From contig NZ_JBEJGY010000004.1 of NCBI RefSeq assembly GCF_040253615.1, forward strand, positions 6,758,001 to 6,822,000: a stretch of 64,000 nt of DNA, in the 5' to 3' direction. Positions 17,784 through 27,398 of this stretch are shown here, one piece after another. Both the position numbers and the translations under genes were made by a program. Positions within the stretch are counted from its first letter, which is position 1, and each line of letters opens with the position of its first letter. The stretch is from Streptomyces sp. Edi4. GTDB taxonomy: Bacteria > Actinomycetota > Actinomycetes > Streptomycetales > Streptomycetaceae. The notes under the pieces were generated by a model that worked only from the letters and a program-made list of their open reading frames with translations, made no database searches and was not told the origin of the DNA.

Positions 17784-20276
17784 ATGGACCGTGGTACTGC
17801 GCCGGAGCCGGCGCGACAGCCCGCCGTGGCCGGCCGGATCCCGCTCGCCGTGATCGTCGTGGACGGCGAGGGCCTGGTGTCGCACTGGTCCTCCGGCGCG
17901 CGCAGGCTCTTCGGTCCCGACAAAAAGGACGCGGTGGGCCGGCCCGCCGTCGACCTGCTCCCGGTCTCCGGAGCGCTGGAGCGCCACTACGACCACGACT
18001 GCGACGGCTATGAGGAGTTCGAGGAGGCAGGTCCCGGCCTCGACGGGCCGCTGACCGGCCGCACCGCCTTCCCCAGCACCGGCCGGGCCACGCTGCGCGA
18101 GCCCGGCCGTGAGCGCACCGACGTGGTGTGGTGGGCCTATCCGCTGGTCGGCCCCGGGCCCGAACGGCTCCTGGTCCTGGCGGCCGACGCGGCCCAGCTG
18201 CACCGGGAGCGCGAGGACCCAGACGGCCCCCACGGTCCCGACGGCCTCGATGGCCTCGATGGCCCCGACGACGACGCGAACCCCTTCGAGCGGATAGCGC
18301 CCGGCTTCGCCCTGCACACCGAGTTCCCCGGCGCCGACGAGCTGGCCCGGCGGCTGCCGGAGATCCTGCCCAGCGTGAGCGTCGGCGAGAGCTCCCGCAT
18401 CGTGTCCCAGGTCCTCGAACTGGGCTATCCCGTCCTGGAGTTCAGCCGTCACGACCGGGTGCCCGTCACACCCGACTGGGGTGTGCCCCGGCGCGCCGAA
18501 CTCCGCTCCGCGCGCCGGCGCCACCCCCTGGAGCCCGTGTCGTGGGCCCAGCCCCGCTCACCCGAATTCGCCGCCGACCTCGAATACGCGGCGGTGCGCG
18601 AACGGCTGGAATTCCTCAACGAGGTCAGCGGCCGCATCGGCTCCTCACTGGACCTCGCCCGCACCATCCAGGAGGTCAGCGCCGCCGTCGTCCCCCGCTT
18701 CACCGATGTCGCCGGCACCTATCTGCGCGAGCAGGTCATCGCGGGCGAGGGCTTCCCCGACGGCGCGCCCGACGAGCGCACCCTGTGGCACCGCGTCGCC
18801 CTCGAACACGTCGAGGAACCGGGCCGCTGGGACGACGTCGTACCGGTCGGCGAATCCATGCCGTTCCCCGCGCACACCCCGTTCTTCCAGTGCATGACCT
18901 CGGGCGAGCCCGTCCTCGTGCCCCGGATCAGCGAGCAGATGGGCACCGCCATCGCCTCGCAGTTCGAAAAGCGCGACATCCGGCCGCTCATCAACGGCCG
19001 CTCCATGCTGGTGGTCCCGCTCAAGGCGCGCAACGTGGTGCTCGGCTTCATGATCCTGCTGCGCCACGCCGAGCGGGCCGAGTTCAACGACATGGACCGC
19101 GTCACCGGCGCCGAACTGGCCGCCCGCGCCGGGCTCGTACTCGACAACGCCCGCATGTACACCTACCAGGAAAGCGTCGCCGAGACCCTTCAGGACTCGA
19201 TGCTCCCGCAGGTCGCCCCGCGCATGGCGGGCTGCGACACCGCGACCCGCTATCTGCCGGGCACGCTGCTCGGCCGCGTCGGCGGCGACTGGTTCGACTC
19301 GGTCAAGCTGCCCGGCTCGCGGACCGCGCTCGTGGTCGGCGACGTCATGGGCCACGGCCTCAACTCGGCCGCCATGATGGGACAGTTGCGCACGGCCGTC
19401 CAGACCATGGCCGCCCTCGACCTGCCACCCGATCAACTCCTGCGCAATCTGGACGACTTGGCACAGCGCCTGGGCGAGCACTACCTCGCCACCTGTCTGT
19501 ACGCCGTGTACGACCCGATCAAGGGCGAGCTGTTGATGGCCAACGCGGGTCACGTACCGCCGGTGATCGTACGGTCGGCCGACGGGCGCAGCGAACTGAT
19601 CGACCTGCCCACGGGCGCCCCCATCGGCGTCGGCGGAGTGCCGTTCGAGACGGCCCGTATCGCGGTAGAGCCCGGCGACCGGCTGGTGATGTGCACCGAC
19701 GGTCTCGTCGAAGTGCGCGGCGAGGACATAGGCGTGGGCCTCGCCACGCTCTGCGAGTCCGCCGCCCACCCGGCGGCGTCCATGGACGACGCCTGCGACA
19801 CGATCATCCGCTCCCTCAACACCCGGGGCGGACGCAAGGACGACGTGGCCCTGCTCATGGCGCGCCTGAACGGGATCGCCCGCGAGGACGTCGCCGAGTG
19901 GCGGCTCGCCGCCGACGCGCAAGAGGTGGGCCGCGCCCGGCACCTGGTGCGCGAACAGCTCGTCCAGTGGGGCCTCGCGGCCGTCACGGAAACCGTCGAG
20001 CTGCTGGTCAGCGAGGTCGTCACCAACGGCATCCGGCACGCGCACGGCCGCCAGGTCGAGCTGCGTCTGGTGCGCGCCGAAGCGCTCCTGTGCGAGGTGG
20101 CCGACGACGACCACACCCTGCCCTCGCTGCTCAGCGCCGGCCCCGACGACGAGGCGGGCCGGGGTCTGCGGGTGGTCAGCGAGCTCGCCCACGCCTGGGG
20201 CAGCAGCCGCACCGGCAACGGCAAGACGGTCTGGTTCGACGTGGCGCTGCCCCGCGCGGCACGCGGAAGCAGGTGA
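17784..20276 (+). CDS. PAS-GAF-SpoIIE phosphatase-HATPase regulator
   Basis: 830-residue multidomain regulator. Domains in order: PAS (about 19-115, LAVIVVDGEGLVSHWSSGARRLFG), a linker, GAF (about 272-455), PP2C/SpoIIE serine phosphatase (about 462-692, with VGGDWFDSVKLPGSRTALVVGDVMGHG and VMCTDGLVEVRG metal-site motifs), then a GHKL kinase-like ATPase (about 707-825, with LLVSEVVTNGIRHAHG and a glycine-rich DEAGRGLRVVSELA). ATG 17784 follows GGAAGGAG. Such proteins couple a sensor input to a phosphatase and an anti-sigma-like kinase, in partner switching that controls alternative sigma factors. No anti-sigma antagonist gene is adjacent. Family assignment is secure, the target system unknown. 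Confidence 0.93.
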   Translation: MDRGTAPEPARQPAVAGRIPLAVIVVDGEGLVSHWSSGARRLFGPDKKDAVGRPAVDLLPVSGALERHYDHDCDGYEEFEEAGPGLDGPLTGRTAFPSTGRATLREPGRERTDVVWWAYPLVGPGPERLLVLAADAAQLHREREDPDGPHGPDGLDGLDGPDDDANPFERIAPGFALHTEFPGADELARRLPEILPSVSVGESSRIVSQVLELGYPVLEFSRHDRVPVTPDWGVPRRAELRSARRRHPLEPVSWAQPRSPEFAADLEYAAVRERLEFLNEVSGRIGSSLDLARTIQEVSAAVVPRFTDVAGTYLREQVIAGEGFPDGAPDERTLWHRVALEHVEEPGRWDDVVPVGESMPFPAHTPFFQCMTSGEPVLVPRISEQMGTAIASQFEKRDIRPLINGRSMLVVPLKARNVVLGFMILLRHAERAEFNDMDRVTGAELAARAGLVLDNARMYTYQESVAETLQDSMLPQVAPRMAGCDTATRYLPGTLLGRVGGDWFDSVKLPGSRTALVVGDVMGHGLNSAAMMGQLRTAVQTMAALDLPPDQLLRNLDDLAQRLGEHYLATCLYAVYDPIKGELLMANAGHVPPVIVRSADGRSELIDLPTGAPIGVGGVPFETARIAVEPGDRLVMCTDGLVEVRGEDIGVGLATLCESAAHPAASMDDACDTIIRSLNTRGGRKDDVALLMARLNGIAREDVAEWRLAADAQEVGRARHLVREQLVQWGLAAVTETVELLVSEVVTNGIRHAHGRQVELRLVRAEALLCEVADDDHTLPSLLSAGPDDEAGRGLRVVSELAHAWGSSRTGNGKTVWFDVALPRAARGSR

Positions 20277-20451
20277 CGCGAAGGGAGACGGCGAAGCCTT
20301 AAATCGCCCTGCTTCCACGGTAGATGCCTGCGGTCGGTATCCATCACGACCGCTCGAACGGCAGGTGAAGGTGTCTGCCGGAGGCTTGCCCGGCGTGCGC
20401 CCCACGCGGTACACCGATCTTGACACTGTGAGGCTGCCCGGGGAGTCGGTC

Positions 20452-21177
20452 ATGAGCGTGACGCGTAAGTACAAGGACGCCTGGGACGGGTTCTGGGGCG
20501 AGGCGCCCAACGAGCCGGGCACGGTCTTCTGGGACGCGGAACCCGCGCTCACCGCCGCCCGCCACCTGGCCCACTTCTCGCCGCGCATCGACCGCCCCGA
20601 CCTGCCGATGGTGGACCTCGGCTGCGGCAACGGCACGCAGACCCGCTACCTCGCGAGCCACTTCGCGAAGGTGGTGGGTGTGGACCTCTCCCTCGCCGCC
20701 GTCGAGCGGGCACGCAGCCAGGACCCGGCCGGTGAGGCGGAGTTCGAGCAGCTGGACGCCGCCGACGCCAAGGCGGTCCAGGCCCTGCGCGACCGGCTCG
20801 GAGACGTCAACGTGTACGTACGGGGTGTGCTGCACCAGTGCGAGCAGAGCGACCGCCAGCCCGTGGCGGACGCCATAGCCACCCTGATCGGCGACACGGG
20901 CCGCGCCTTCGTGGTGGAACTCGCCGAGGACGCCAAGCCCGTGCTGATGGGCCTCGCCCAGAGCCCGGCGGGCCCGCCACCCAAATTGCGGCCGGTCTTC
21001 GCCCACGGGATAGCGCCGGGCGAGGTCTCCGACCGCGCGCTCACAGAACTCCTCGCGACGGCGGGTCTCACGGTGCTCGCCGAAGGCGAACTCCCGCTCC
21101 TGACCACGGAGTACACCGGGGACGGCCGACGCATCGAGCTGCCCTCGCGCTGGCTGGTCGTGGGCCGCGCGGCCTGA
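20452..21177 (+). CDS. Class I SAM-dependent methyltransferase
   Basis: 241-residue methyltransferase. The SAM-binding motif I is MVDLGCGNGTQTRYLAS near residues 45-60, with post-motifs VVGVDLSLAAVERARSQ (acidic residue binding the ribose) and FEQLDAADAKAV. The ATG at 20452 has GGGAG seven bases upstream. The N-terminal YKDAWDGFWGEAP is shared with a small actinobacterial group of unknown substrate. It follows the SpoIIE gene by 175 bases, which hold nothing recognisable. Methyl acceptor unknown. Confidence 0.85.
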   Translation: MSVTRKYKDAWDGFWGEAPNEPGTVFWDAEPALTAARHLAHFSPRIDRPDLPMVDLGCGNGTQTRYLASHFAKVVGVDLSLAAVERARSQDPAGEAEFEQLDAADAKAVQALRDRLGDVNVYVRGVLHQCEQSDRQPVADAIATLIGDTGRAFVVELAEDAKPVLMGLAQSPAGPPPKLRPVFAHGIAPGEVSDRALTELLATAGLTVLAEGELPLLTTEYTGDGRRIELPSRWLVVGRAA

Positions 21178-21214
21178 GGTGCCCGACCGGAGTGTGGACG
21201 GCGCCGCGCGGCGG

Positions 21215-22030
21215 TCAGCCCGGCGTGCTGAGCGTGAAGGTGGCCCCGTCGGGGTCGCTCAGGCGGGCCCACGGGCCGCCGGGTGAGACGCCTTCGGCCA
21301 GGACGGTGGCGCCGTGCGCCCGGGCCTTCACCGCGTGGTGGAGCGGGTCGTCGACGGTGAAGTGGGTGTGCCAGTGCGGGCGCAGGCTCGGATCGGGTGC
21401 GGCTTCCACCGCCCCTGAGGTCAGCCGCGCCACCACGTGGCCGCCGTGGCGCAGGACGACCTCGTCGTGCTCGTAGCGCACATCGCAGCAGCCCGGGCCC
21501 TCGCGCGCCCAGTCCAGGACCTCCCCGTAGAAGATCGCCGCGTCGAAGGCGTCCCGGGTCTGCAACCGCGTCCAGGCCGGCGCGGTGTCGCGCCACGTCT
21601 CCCACTGCGACACCAGCGGCCCCTGCCACAGCCCGAACACCGCCCCGTCCCGGTCCGCCGCCAGCGCCCCGCGCCCGGTGTGCAGCGCGACCGGGCCCAC
21701 CGCCACCGTGCCGCCGCGCTCACGGATCCGGGACGCGGTGACATCGGCGTCCTCCACCGCGAAGTACGGCGTCCAGGCGACCGCGACCTGGAGCGCGGGC
21801 GCCAGCGCGCCGATCCCCGCCACCGGCACCCCGTTCGCGAGCGCGATCCGGAACTCCTCGCCCAGCACGCCCGAGCGGAAGCGCCAGCCGAGGACCGTGC
21901 CGTAGAAATCGAGCGCGGCACTCAGGTCCCGCGCCATCAGACTCACCCAGCACGGCGCCCCGAGAGCCACCTCGCTGGAGGCGATGGCCCGCTTCGCGGA
22001 GATGCCGGTTTTGCTCGGTGGTGCCGTCAC
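21215..22030 (-). CDS. VOC-family (glyoxalase/bleomycin-resistance-like) protein, two domains
   Basis: 271-residue protein with two vicinal-oxygen-chelate modules in tandem. The first begins LGAPCWVSLMARDLSAALDFYGTVLGW and the second WTRLQTRDAFDAAIFYGEVLDW; each ends in the beta strands of the fold (for example HWHTHFTVDDPLHHAVKARAHG). I took GTG 22030 because GAGGGTCCC precedes it; the preceding frame is GC-rich and Arg/Pro-rich. This pattern of two half-domains is common in actinobacterial hydroxylase-like proteins of unknown substrate. It could be a lyase, a dioxygenase-like enzyme or an antibiotic-binding protein. Confidence 0.85.
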   Translation of the reverse strand: MTAPPSKTGISAKRAIASSEVALGAPCWVSLMARDLSAALDFYGTVLGWRFRSGVLGEEFRIALANGVPVAGIGALAPALQVAVAWTPYFAVEDADVTASRIRERGGTVAVGPVALHTGRGALAADRDGAVFGLWQGPLVSQWETWRDTAPAWTRLQTRDAFDAAIFYGEVLDWAREGPGCCDVRYEHDEVVLRHGGHVVARLTSGAVEAAPDPSLRPHWHTHFTVDDPLHHAVKARAHGATVLAEGVSPGGPWARLSDPDGATFTLSTPG

Positions 22031-22160
22031 GGGACCCTCACTCACGCCCAGGAATGCCAACTTTTCGGCACATAGACCTGTCCATTGTCTCGCGCGGGCC
22101 CAGCGCCCGCACGCCGGACGCCCCCGGCCCGGTCGCAGGCGGCCCGGGGGCGGGTGCGGG

Positions 22161-22553
22161 TCAGTGGTCGGGGTCGCAGCTCTCGCGCCGGCGCCCGATG
22201 GTGAGCAGCGCGTCCATGAGGGCATCGTGATCGTCCCGGGCGGCGGTGTGGACGGCGCCTTCCTCCAGGACGGTGCGCAGCTCGGGAAAGACGGCGGTGG
22301 CAGGCGTCGTGCGCAGGACGACGGCGCTGGGCGGCGTCAGCGAGCGCAGCCCCGTGAACAGGGCGGCCGGATCGCTGTCACCGTCCATGCTGGGGTCGAG
22401 GACGGTGACGTCGGGCAGCAGGACGTACGCCTGCGCCAGGGCGAGCCGGGGGCTCGGCGTATGTGCGATGACGCGGAAGTGGGGATTGCGGTGGATGCGC
22501 TCACGCAGCACGGCCGCTTCCTCGTCGGTGGCTACCAGCAGCACGGTGATCAC
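22161..22553 (-). CDS. Response-regulator receiver-like protein, stand-alone
   Basis: 130-residue CheY-fold candidate without an output domain. The N-terminus VITVLLVATDEEAAVLRERIHRNPHFRVI and DVTVLDPSMDGDS (the Asp of VLD is the likely phosphoacceptor position) resemble NarL-type receivers; TPPSAVVLRTTP takes the place of the usual Ser/Thr-containing strand and EEGAVHTAARDDHDALMDAL that of the terminal helix. GTG 22553 is followed by a second possible GTG nine bases further in; a ribosome site fits the second better. The usual paired acidic residues near the start are present only as DEE. It may be a degenerate receiver from a two-component protein that has lost its HTH. Confidence 0.6.
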   Translation of the reverse strand: MITVLLVATDEEAAVLRERIHRNPHFRVIAHTPSPRLALAQAYVLLPDVTVLDPSMDGDSDPAALFTGLRSLTPPSAVVLRTTPATAVFPELRTVLEEGAVHTAARDDHDALMDALLTIGRRRESCDPDH

Positions 22554-22916
22554 GCTCCCAGCATGGCGCGAGCGCCCGCCGCGAGCCACGCGAAGGGGCG
22601 GCGGGCCGGCCCGGGCCCGGGCTGGTGGGGAACCGGACCGGACCCGGCCCCGGATTGGCGAGGCCCGGGTCGGCCCCGGACCCCAGCCGGTGAGGACCCG
22701 GGCCCGCGAGGAGCCGGGTCGGCCAAGGGTCGAGCCGGCCAGGGCCCGAGCCGACCAGGGCCCGAGCCGACCAGGGCCCCGGGTCGGTCCACCGGATTGC
22801 CGGGACGGAGACGGTTTGCTCACCTACATCCCGAAGCGTTCCCGATTGCCGCTCCCCGTGCGGGAGTTGAGCCCGCGGCGCAGCCACGGGTGGGGCGGAC
22901 CCGATACGGTGCTCGT
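22554..22916. other. Low-complexity GC-rich intergenic region
   Basis: This gap between divergent genes is built of degenerate GGGCCCGAG/CCGGACC-type runs, including a direct repeat of the 16-base unit AGGGCCCGAGCCGACC near 22747-22779. Several long reading frames cross it but all are Pro/Arg/Gly-rich shadows. The promoters of both flanking genes should lie here; no clear -10 element or operator could be picked out. Confidence 0.5.
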
Positions 22917-24188
22917 GTGCTGATCAAGGGGCAGGAACCGGGTACGGCGCTGCTGCTGGCGGCCGCCCCGGCGAACAAGGGGCGTCTCATCGACGCGGCG
23001 TCGGTGCTTCCCGGGCTGGCCGCCGTGCCTCCGGGTGTGCTGACCGGTACGGACACCGCCAGCGTCGTGGAGCTCGCCGATCCGGTCGACCCGCAGACCG
23101 TGCTGACCAGGGTCCGTGCCGTGGCCGCGTCGCCCGGGCCGGTGTCGGTGTACCTCGCGGGCCAACTGCACCTCGACTCCCGCGCGCACCAGGCGCATCT
23201 GGCGCTGGCCCGCACCACGCGGACGAGCGTGCGCTACACCGCCCTGCCCTGGCTCTGGCTGGCGCACGCGTTCCAGGCGCGCGAGCCCGGCACGACCACC
23301 GTGATCGTCGACCTGGTCGCCGACCCGGAGGCGTGGGAGCGACTGCGCCAGGAAGGCCTCGCCCTTGGCCCCGGTGTCCGGCTCCACGGCAGGATCGTCC
23401 CGCCCGCGCCACGCCGCGCGGTGGCCTCGCCGGACTACCTCAAAACGTACGCGCGGGTCTGGCGCGGTGGGGCCCGGCCGCCGCTCGCCGAGCTCCACGC
23501 GTACGCCGTCGATCACAGCGGCCCCGAGAACGCGCTGCTCCTGAGCGCGGACGCGGCATCCGCCCCGAACCCCGCACCCCCGAGCGGCGACCCCACCGCG
23601 CCGCCGCCCGGAACGCGGGCGACCTTGCCAGTACCGCGGGAGACCCCGCCCGTACCGCGGGCGACCCCGCCCGCACTACGGGCCGGCGTAGCCAGGACTC
23701 TGCCGCCCCTGCCGCCCCTGCCCTCCGAACCGCCCGTCACCCCGCGCGCGTCGGCCGACCCGCACCCGGCGATCCTGGCCGCCGCCCGTGCGGGACGCCA
23801 CGGTGAGGCGGCGTCGATGGCGGCGATGTGGGAGAGCGAGGCGTGGCGGGCCCACGGCCCCTCGTCCCAGGAAGCTTTGCACTGGCTGGAGGTGCGCGCC
23901 GACCTCGCCCGGCTGGCCCAGGATCCGGCGCGCTCGTGCGAGCTGTGGATGTCGTGCGCGCAGGGCAGACTCACCCGGGGCCAGGACGCGGACGACAGCG
24001 ATGTGCAGGCCGCCGTGGACCGCGCCCATCACCAGTGGGAGCAGCTGGCCGACCCCGAGCGCGCGCGAGCGCTCGCGCCGGCCCTGATCGCGCTGCGTGA
24101 GCAGGTGCCGGGCCGTCGTCAGGGCGCCGTCGAGGCGGTGCGCCGACGCGTGGAGCAGCTGGGCACGGTGGCCGCCGCCGGACGCTAG
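22917..24188 (+). CDS. Uncharacterised protein
   Basis: 423-residue protein that I do not recognise. The GTG start at 22917 (VLIKGQEPGTALLLAAAPANKGRL) marks where family-like sequence begins; no ribosome site is evident. The N-terminal half (to about residue 200) is an alpha/beta domain with SVYLAGQLHLDSRAHQAHLALARTTRTSVRYTALPW, then a Pro-rich linker (PVPRETPPVPRATPP, LPPLPPLPSEPP), then a helical C-terminus with HPAILAAARAGRHGEAASMAAMW and EALHWLEVRADLARLAQDPARSCELWM, which look like TPR-type repeats. No signal peptide or membrane segment. The layout, a possible effector or ligand-binding domain plus TPR, suggests a scaffold or regulatory protein. Confident only that it is a real gene. Confidence 0.7.
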   Translation: MLIKGQEPGTALLLAAAPANKGRLIDAASVLPGLAAVPPGVLTGTDTASVVELADPVDPQTVLTRVRAVAASPGPVSVYLAGQLHLDSRAHQAHLALARTTRTSVRYTALPWLWLAHAFQAREPGTTTVIVDLVADPEAWERLRQEGLALGPGVRLHGRIVPPAPRRAVASPDYLKTYARVWRGGARPPLAELHAYAVDHSGPENALLLSADAASAPNPAPPSGDPTAPPPGTRATLPVPRETPPVPRATPPALRAGVARTLPPLPPLPSEPPVTPRASADPHPAILAAARAGRHGEAASMAAMWESEAWRAHGPSSQEALHWLEVRADLARLAQDPARSCELWMSCAQGRLTRGQDADDSDVQAAVDRAHHQWEQLADPERARALAPALIALREQVPGRRQGAVEAVRRRVEQLGTVAAAGR

Positions 24189-24471
24189 ATCCGGCGCGCG
24201 GGGCGCCGTGACCACCGTGTGCGGCGGCCCGACAGGCGGCGAAGCCGTTCCTCCCAGCGGCCCGCCAGGCGTCCAGCGGCCCAGACCCGCCTCGCGAGGC
24301 GCGCCGCCCCGCGTGTCCGTACGAGTCCGAGCGAGGACCGGCGTCGGCGTGTTTCTGATGTCCCCATGCCCCCAGGGTGGTCCGCGTACCCGGGCCCCGC
24401 ACGCCCCGGCCGCGCCCCACGTCCCCGGGGCGACCGACCCGCCCGCGGGCTCCCCGGCGCGGCCGGACCGC

Positions 24472-25077
24472 TCAAGCGCCCTCGGGTCCCGCGTAAGGCA
24501 CCCGGCTGACCTCATGCACGGAACCGACCGTGCCCCACTCGTCCCGGCCGAGCCGGGTCAGCGGCAGCAGGCGGCCGATCTCGGGGTGTCCGTCGACCAT
24601 GACCTCGTCCGCCACCACCGCGTGCACGACCCGGCCGAACACGACGGTCGAGTCGCCGATGCCGAGCGTGCTGTGCAGCTCGCACTCCAGGGCCACCGGC
24701 GACTCGGCCACCCGGGGCGGCTTCACCCGCAGGCTCGGCTCGGTGGCCAGGCCCGCCTGCTCGAACTCGCTCACCCCGTGCGGGAAGGAGGTCGCGGTGG
24801 CGTTGACCTGGTTCATGAGCGGTTCGGACGCCAGATTGACCACGAACTGTCCCGTCGCCTCGACATTGCGCAGCGAGTCCTTGCGCCCGACCGAGGTGAA
24901 CTGCACGACGGGCGGCGCGATGGCGGCGATGCTGAAGAAGGAGTGTGGCGCGAGATTGGGGATCCCGTCGGACGACACCGTCGACACCCACGCGATGGGG
25001 CGGGGCACCACGGTCGCCGTGAGCAGCCGGTAGAACTCGGTCGAGGACATGGCGCCGGGATCGAAGTCGATACGCAT
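24472..25077 (-). CDS. Flavin reductase family protein
   Basis: 201-residue FMN-binding split-barrel protein. The family motif is seen as LLTATVVPRPIAWVSTVSSDGIPNLAPHSFF with the following SIAAIAPPVVQFTS and NVEATGQFVVNLASEPL. These bind FMN/FAD in the HpaC/PheA2-like flavin reductases. Translation probably starts at ATG 25077 (MRIDFDPGAMSS) without a ribosome site; the sequence GATACT six bases earlier could be a leaderless-type -10. It may supply reduced flavin to a monooxygenase, but none is adjacent, so it could also be a stand-alone flavoprotein. Preceding gap of 283 bases (24189-24471) shows nothing. Confidence 0.85.
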   Translation of the reverse strand: MRIDFDPGAMSSTEFYRLLTATVVPRPIAWVSTVSSDGIPNLAPHSFFSIAAIAPPVVQFTSVGRKDSLRNVEATGQFVVNLASEPLMNQVNATATSFPHGVSEFEQAGLATEPSLRVKPPRVAESPVALECELHSTLGIGDSTVVFGRVVHAVVADEVMVDGHPEIGRLLPLTRLGRDEWGTVGSVHEVSRVPYAGPEGA

Positions 25078-25306
25078 ATCGCAAGTATCCACAGACCCCG
25101 GGCGACTCCGGACGGCCCCGGTGAATCGGCGTGCGCCGCCACCAACGCCCCCTTCACGCAGGGGCGTTGGGCCACCAGAACCTACGGAGCAGTCGGTCCA
25201 CGCAAGCGCCAGCCCGCCGTCTCGAAGCGAAGCCACCCGACCCGTTGTCACCACCGGCGCCGCATCCCGCTCCCAAAGCCTGAGCACAGCTCACGGTGGC
25301 GTTCGA

Positions 25307-26947
25307 TCAGTGATGATCGCTGGTGGCATGCTCTCTGTGATGGGCGGCGGTCGCCTTGGCGATCTGCCCATCGTCACCGTAGTAGGACCTCGAGAGCCTG
25401 ATACGCAGCTTCTCACTCCACTTGATCTTGCGCTCGACGCCGTTTTCGTCCGTGGACGACGGCAGGTCACGGGGAGCGTATTGGTCGTGCGCGGTCAGCG
25501 TGAACAACTGTTCCCGCGAAAGGGGCTCATGGAGCTCGACGAACTCACCGTGCGACAGGCGCTTGATGAGGCCGGTCTCCCGGCCGTGTTCCACTTTTTC
25601 CTTGTCGCGGCGCTGAAGCCCGAGGCAGATCCTCTTGGTGACGACGAACGCGAGCACCGGCACCACGAAGAAGCCGATCCGGGCAAACCAGGTGATCACG
25701 TTGATCGAAAGGTGGAAGTGCGTGGCCAGCAAGTCGTTGCCGCCGCCAAGCAGCAGGAGCATGTACTCGGCGGTCCAGGCAGCCCCGAACGCCGTACGCG
25801 TCGGGTTGTTCCGGGGACGCTCCGTGATGTGGTGTTCGCGATGGTCGCCGGTGACCCAGGCCTCGAAAAACGGATACAGCCACAGCACCAGAAGGACGCA
25901 CGGGAAGATGATCAGCGGAATGAAAACACCGAGCTGAAGGGTGTGCCCCCAAAGATTGATCTCCCAGCCGGGCATGATGCGGATCAAACCCTCGGAATAA
26001 CCCATGTACCAGTCCGGCTGGGCGTCGGTCGTCACCTGATCGGGCCGATAGGGCCCGTACGCCCAGATCGGGTTGATCTGGGCAGTGGCCGCCATTGCGG
26101 CGATGACACCGAAGACGAGGAAGAAGAATCCGCCGGCCTTAGCCATGTAGACCGGCATCAGGGGCATTCCGACGACATTGTTGTTGTTCCTGCCGGGGCC
26201 CCAGCTGTGGGTGTGCTTGTGGTAGAAGACCAGCGCCAGGTGGGCCACGAGCAGGCCCAGCATGATGCCCGGGATCAGCAGCACGTGGATCGTGTACAAC
26301 CGCGCGATCAATTCCACGCCGGGGAACTCCCCGCCGAAGAAGAAGAAGGAAAGATACGTGCCGACGATCGGCACGGAGAGAATCGCGCCCTCCATGAAAC
26401 GCACTCCGGTTCCGGAGAGCAGGTCGTCCGGGAGTGAGTAGCCCATGAAGCCGTCGAACATTCCGAGGATCAAAAGCCCGGCGCCGAAGAGCCAGTTCAC
26501 CTCTCGGGGCCTACGGAACGCGCCGGTGAAGAAGACGCGCATCATATGGACGAGCATGGATGCGATGAAGATGACAGCGGCCCAGTGATGGATTTGACGG
26601 AGCAGTAGGCCGCCACGCTGCTCGAAGCTGATGTCCATGGTCGACTTGAAGGCTTCACTCATACGGATGCCGCTCAACGGTACGTATGATCCGTCGTAAA
26701 TGACTTCAGCCATGCTGGGCTTGAACCACAAGGTCAGATAGACACCAGTCAGAATGATGATGACGAAGGAGTAGAGGGCGACCTCTCCGAGCATATAAGA
26801 CCAATGATCGGGAAAGATCTTCCTGAGATTCGGCTTGGCCATCGCGAACAGGCCGACGCGGCCATCCGCCCACGTCGCGAGCTTTTCACCCTTGGATTCC
26901 GGCCCTGCACGATGACCGGAAGAAGGGGTGCGGTGCGCAGAGGTCAT
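25307..26947 (-). CDS. Orphan cytochrome b subunit of the cytochrome bc1 complex (QcrB-like)
   Basis: 546-residue membrane protein of the actinobacterial QcrB family. Seen: the N-terminal cytochrome b helices with RQIHHWAAVIFIASMLVHMM carrying haem-ligand histidines, GYSLPDDLLSGTGVRF, RLYTIHVLLIPGIM and LALVFYHKHTHS with the second set, and the Qo-site motif PDWY in DAQPDWYMGYSEG in place of PEWY. The C-terminal helices end about residue 450 and a charged tail follows. ATG 26947 follows GGGAG. Members normally lie in a qcrCAB operon next to ctaE, but here neither QcrA, QcrC nor oxidase genes are adjacent. Codons are noticeably richer in A/T at third positions than in the neighbours, which suggests acquisition or divergence. 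It could be a spare or inhibitor-resistant quinol-oxidising subunit. Confidence 0.9.
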   Translation of the reverse strand: MTSAHRTPSSGHRAGPESKGEKLATWADGRVGLFAMAKPNLRKIFPDHWSYMLGEVALYSFVIIILTGVYLTLWFKPSMAEVIYDGSYVPLSGIRMSEAFKSTMDISFEQRGGLLLRQIHHWAAVIFIASMLVHMMRVFFTGAFRRPREVNWLFGAGLLILGMFDGFMGYSLPDDLLSGTGVRFMEGAILSVPIVGTYLSFFFFGGEFPGVELIARLYTIHVLLIPGIMLGLLVAHLALVFYHKHTHSWGPGRNNNNVVGMPLMPVYMAKAGGFFFLVFGVIAAMAATAQINPIWAYGPYRPDQVTTDAQPDWYMGYSEGLIRIMPGWEINLWGHTLQLGVFIPLIIFPCVLLVLWLYPFFEAWVTGDHREHHITERPRNNPTRTAFGAAWTAEYMLLLLGGGNDLLATHFHLSINVITWFARIGFFVVPVLAFVVTKRICLGLQRRDKEKVEHGRETGLIKRLSHGEFVELHEPLSREQLFTLTAHDQYAPRDLPSSTDENGVERKIKWSEKLRIRLSRSYYGDDGQIAKATAAHHREHATSDHH

Positions 26948-27398
26948 ACGTCGTGCTCCCGAAGGTTGGGGCCGCCTGCTCAGGCGGCCACGCCCCACTT
27001 GTGCCCTGCGGGCTGGGGCTGTGTTCCATCGCTTCTACTTGGTTGCTGCTGTGTGCTGGTCGCGCTGAAGGCAACGCCACTCCGAGTCGGGGCGACCCCG
27101 CCGGCGTGGTTTATGACAACGTATGACTGGTCGCGGAACCGATCTCCTCATGCGGTGCGGTGGGTATGTGTGCCCATCCTGACCGCGCTGAGCCACAGCA
27201 ATAAATTGCCCGTTCCGCCAACGTAGCCCCATATTCCACCCGTTCGCACGAGAGTGGGACGCGTGGGCGGAGTTTTTCACCCGGATGAGGCGGAAGAGTG
27301 GCGATATGAATGTCTTGCCGGTCGGGCTCTGGAGAGGGTTGCCGTTGGCCCATGCTGGTCAGGGTGAATGATTCGGCGCCGGATCACCGGCGACGCCG
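26948..27398. other. Intergenic region upstream of the orphan qcrB gene
   Basis: No gene is supported. G+C content looks lower than in the rest of the window, and the reading frames present are short and unlike proteins. It should carry the qcrB promoter; I could not identify one with confidence. Confidence 0.4.

Noticed and set aside
15248..17923. 891-codon open frame antisense to the MFS transporter
   Set aside because: It is Gly/Asp/His-rich shadow coding caused by GC-rich third positions; the transporter frame has clear motifs and a ribosome site.
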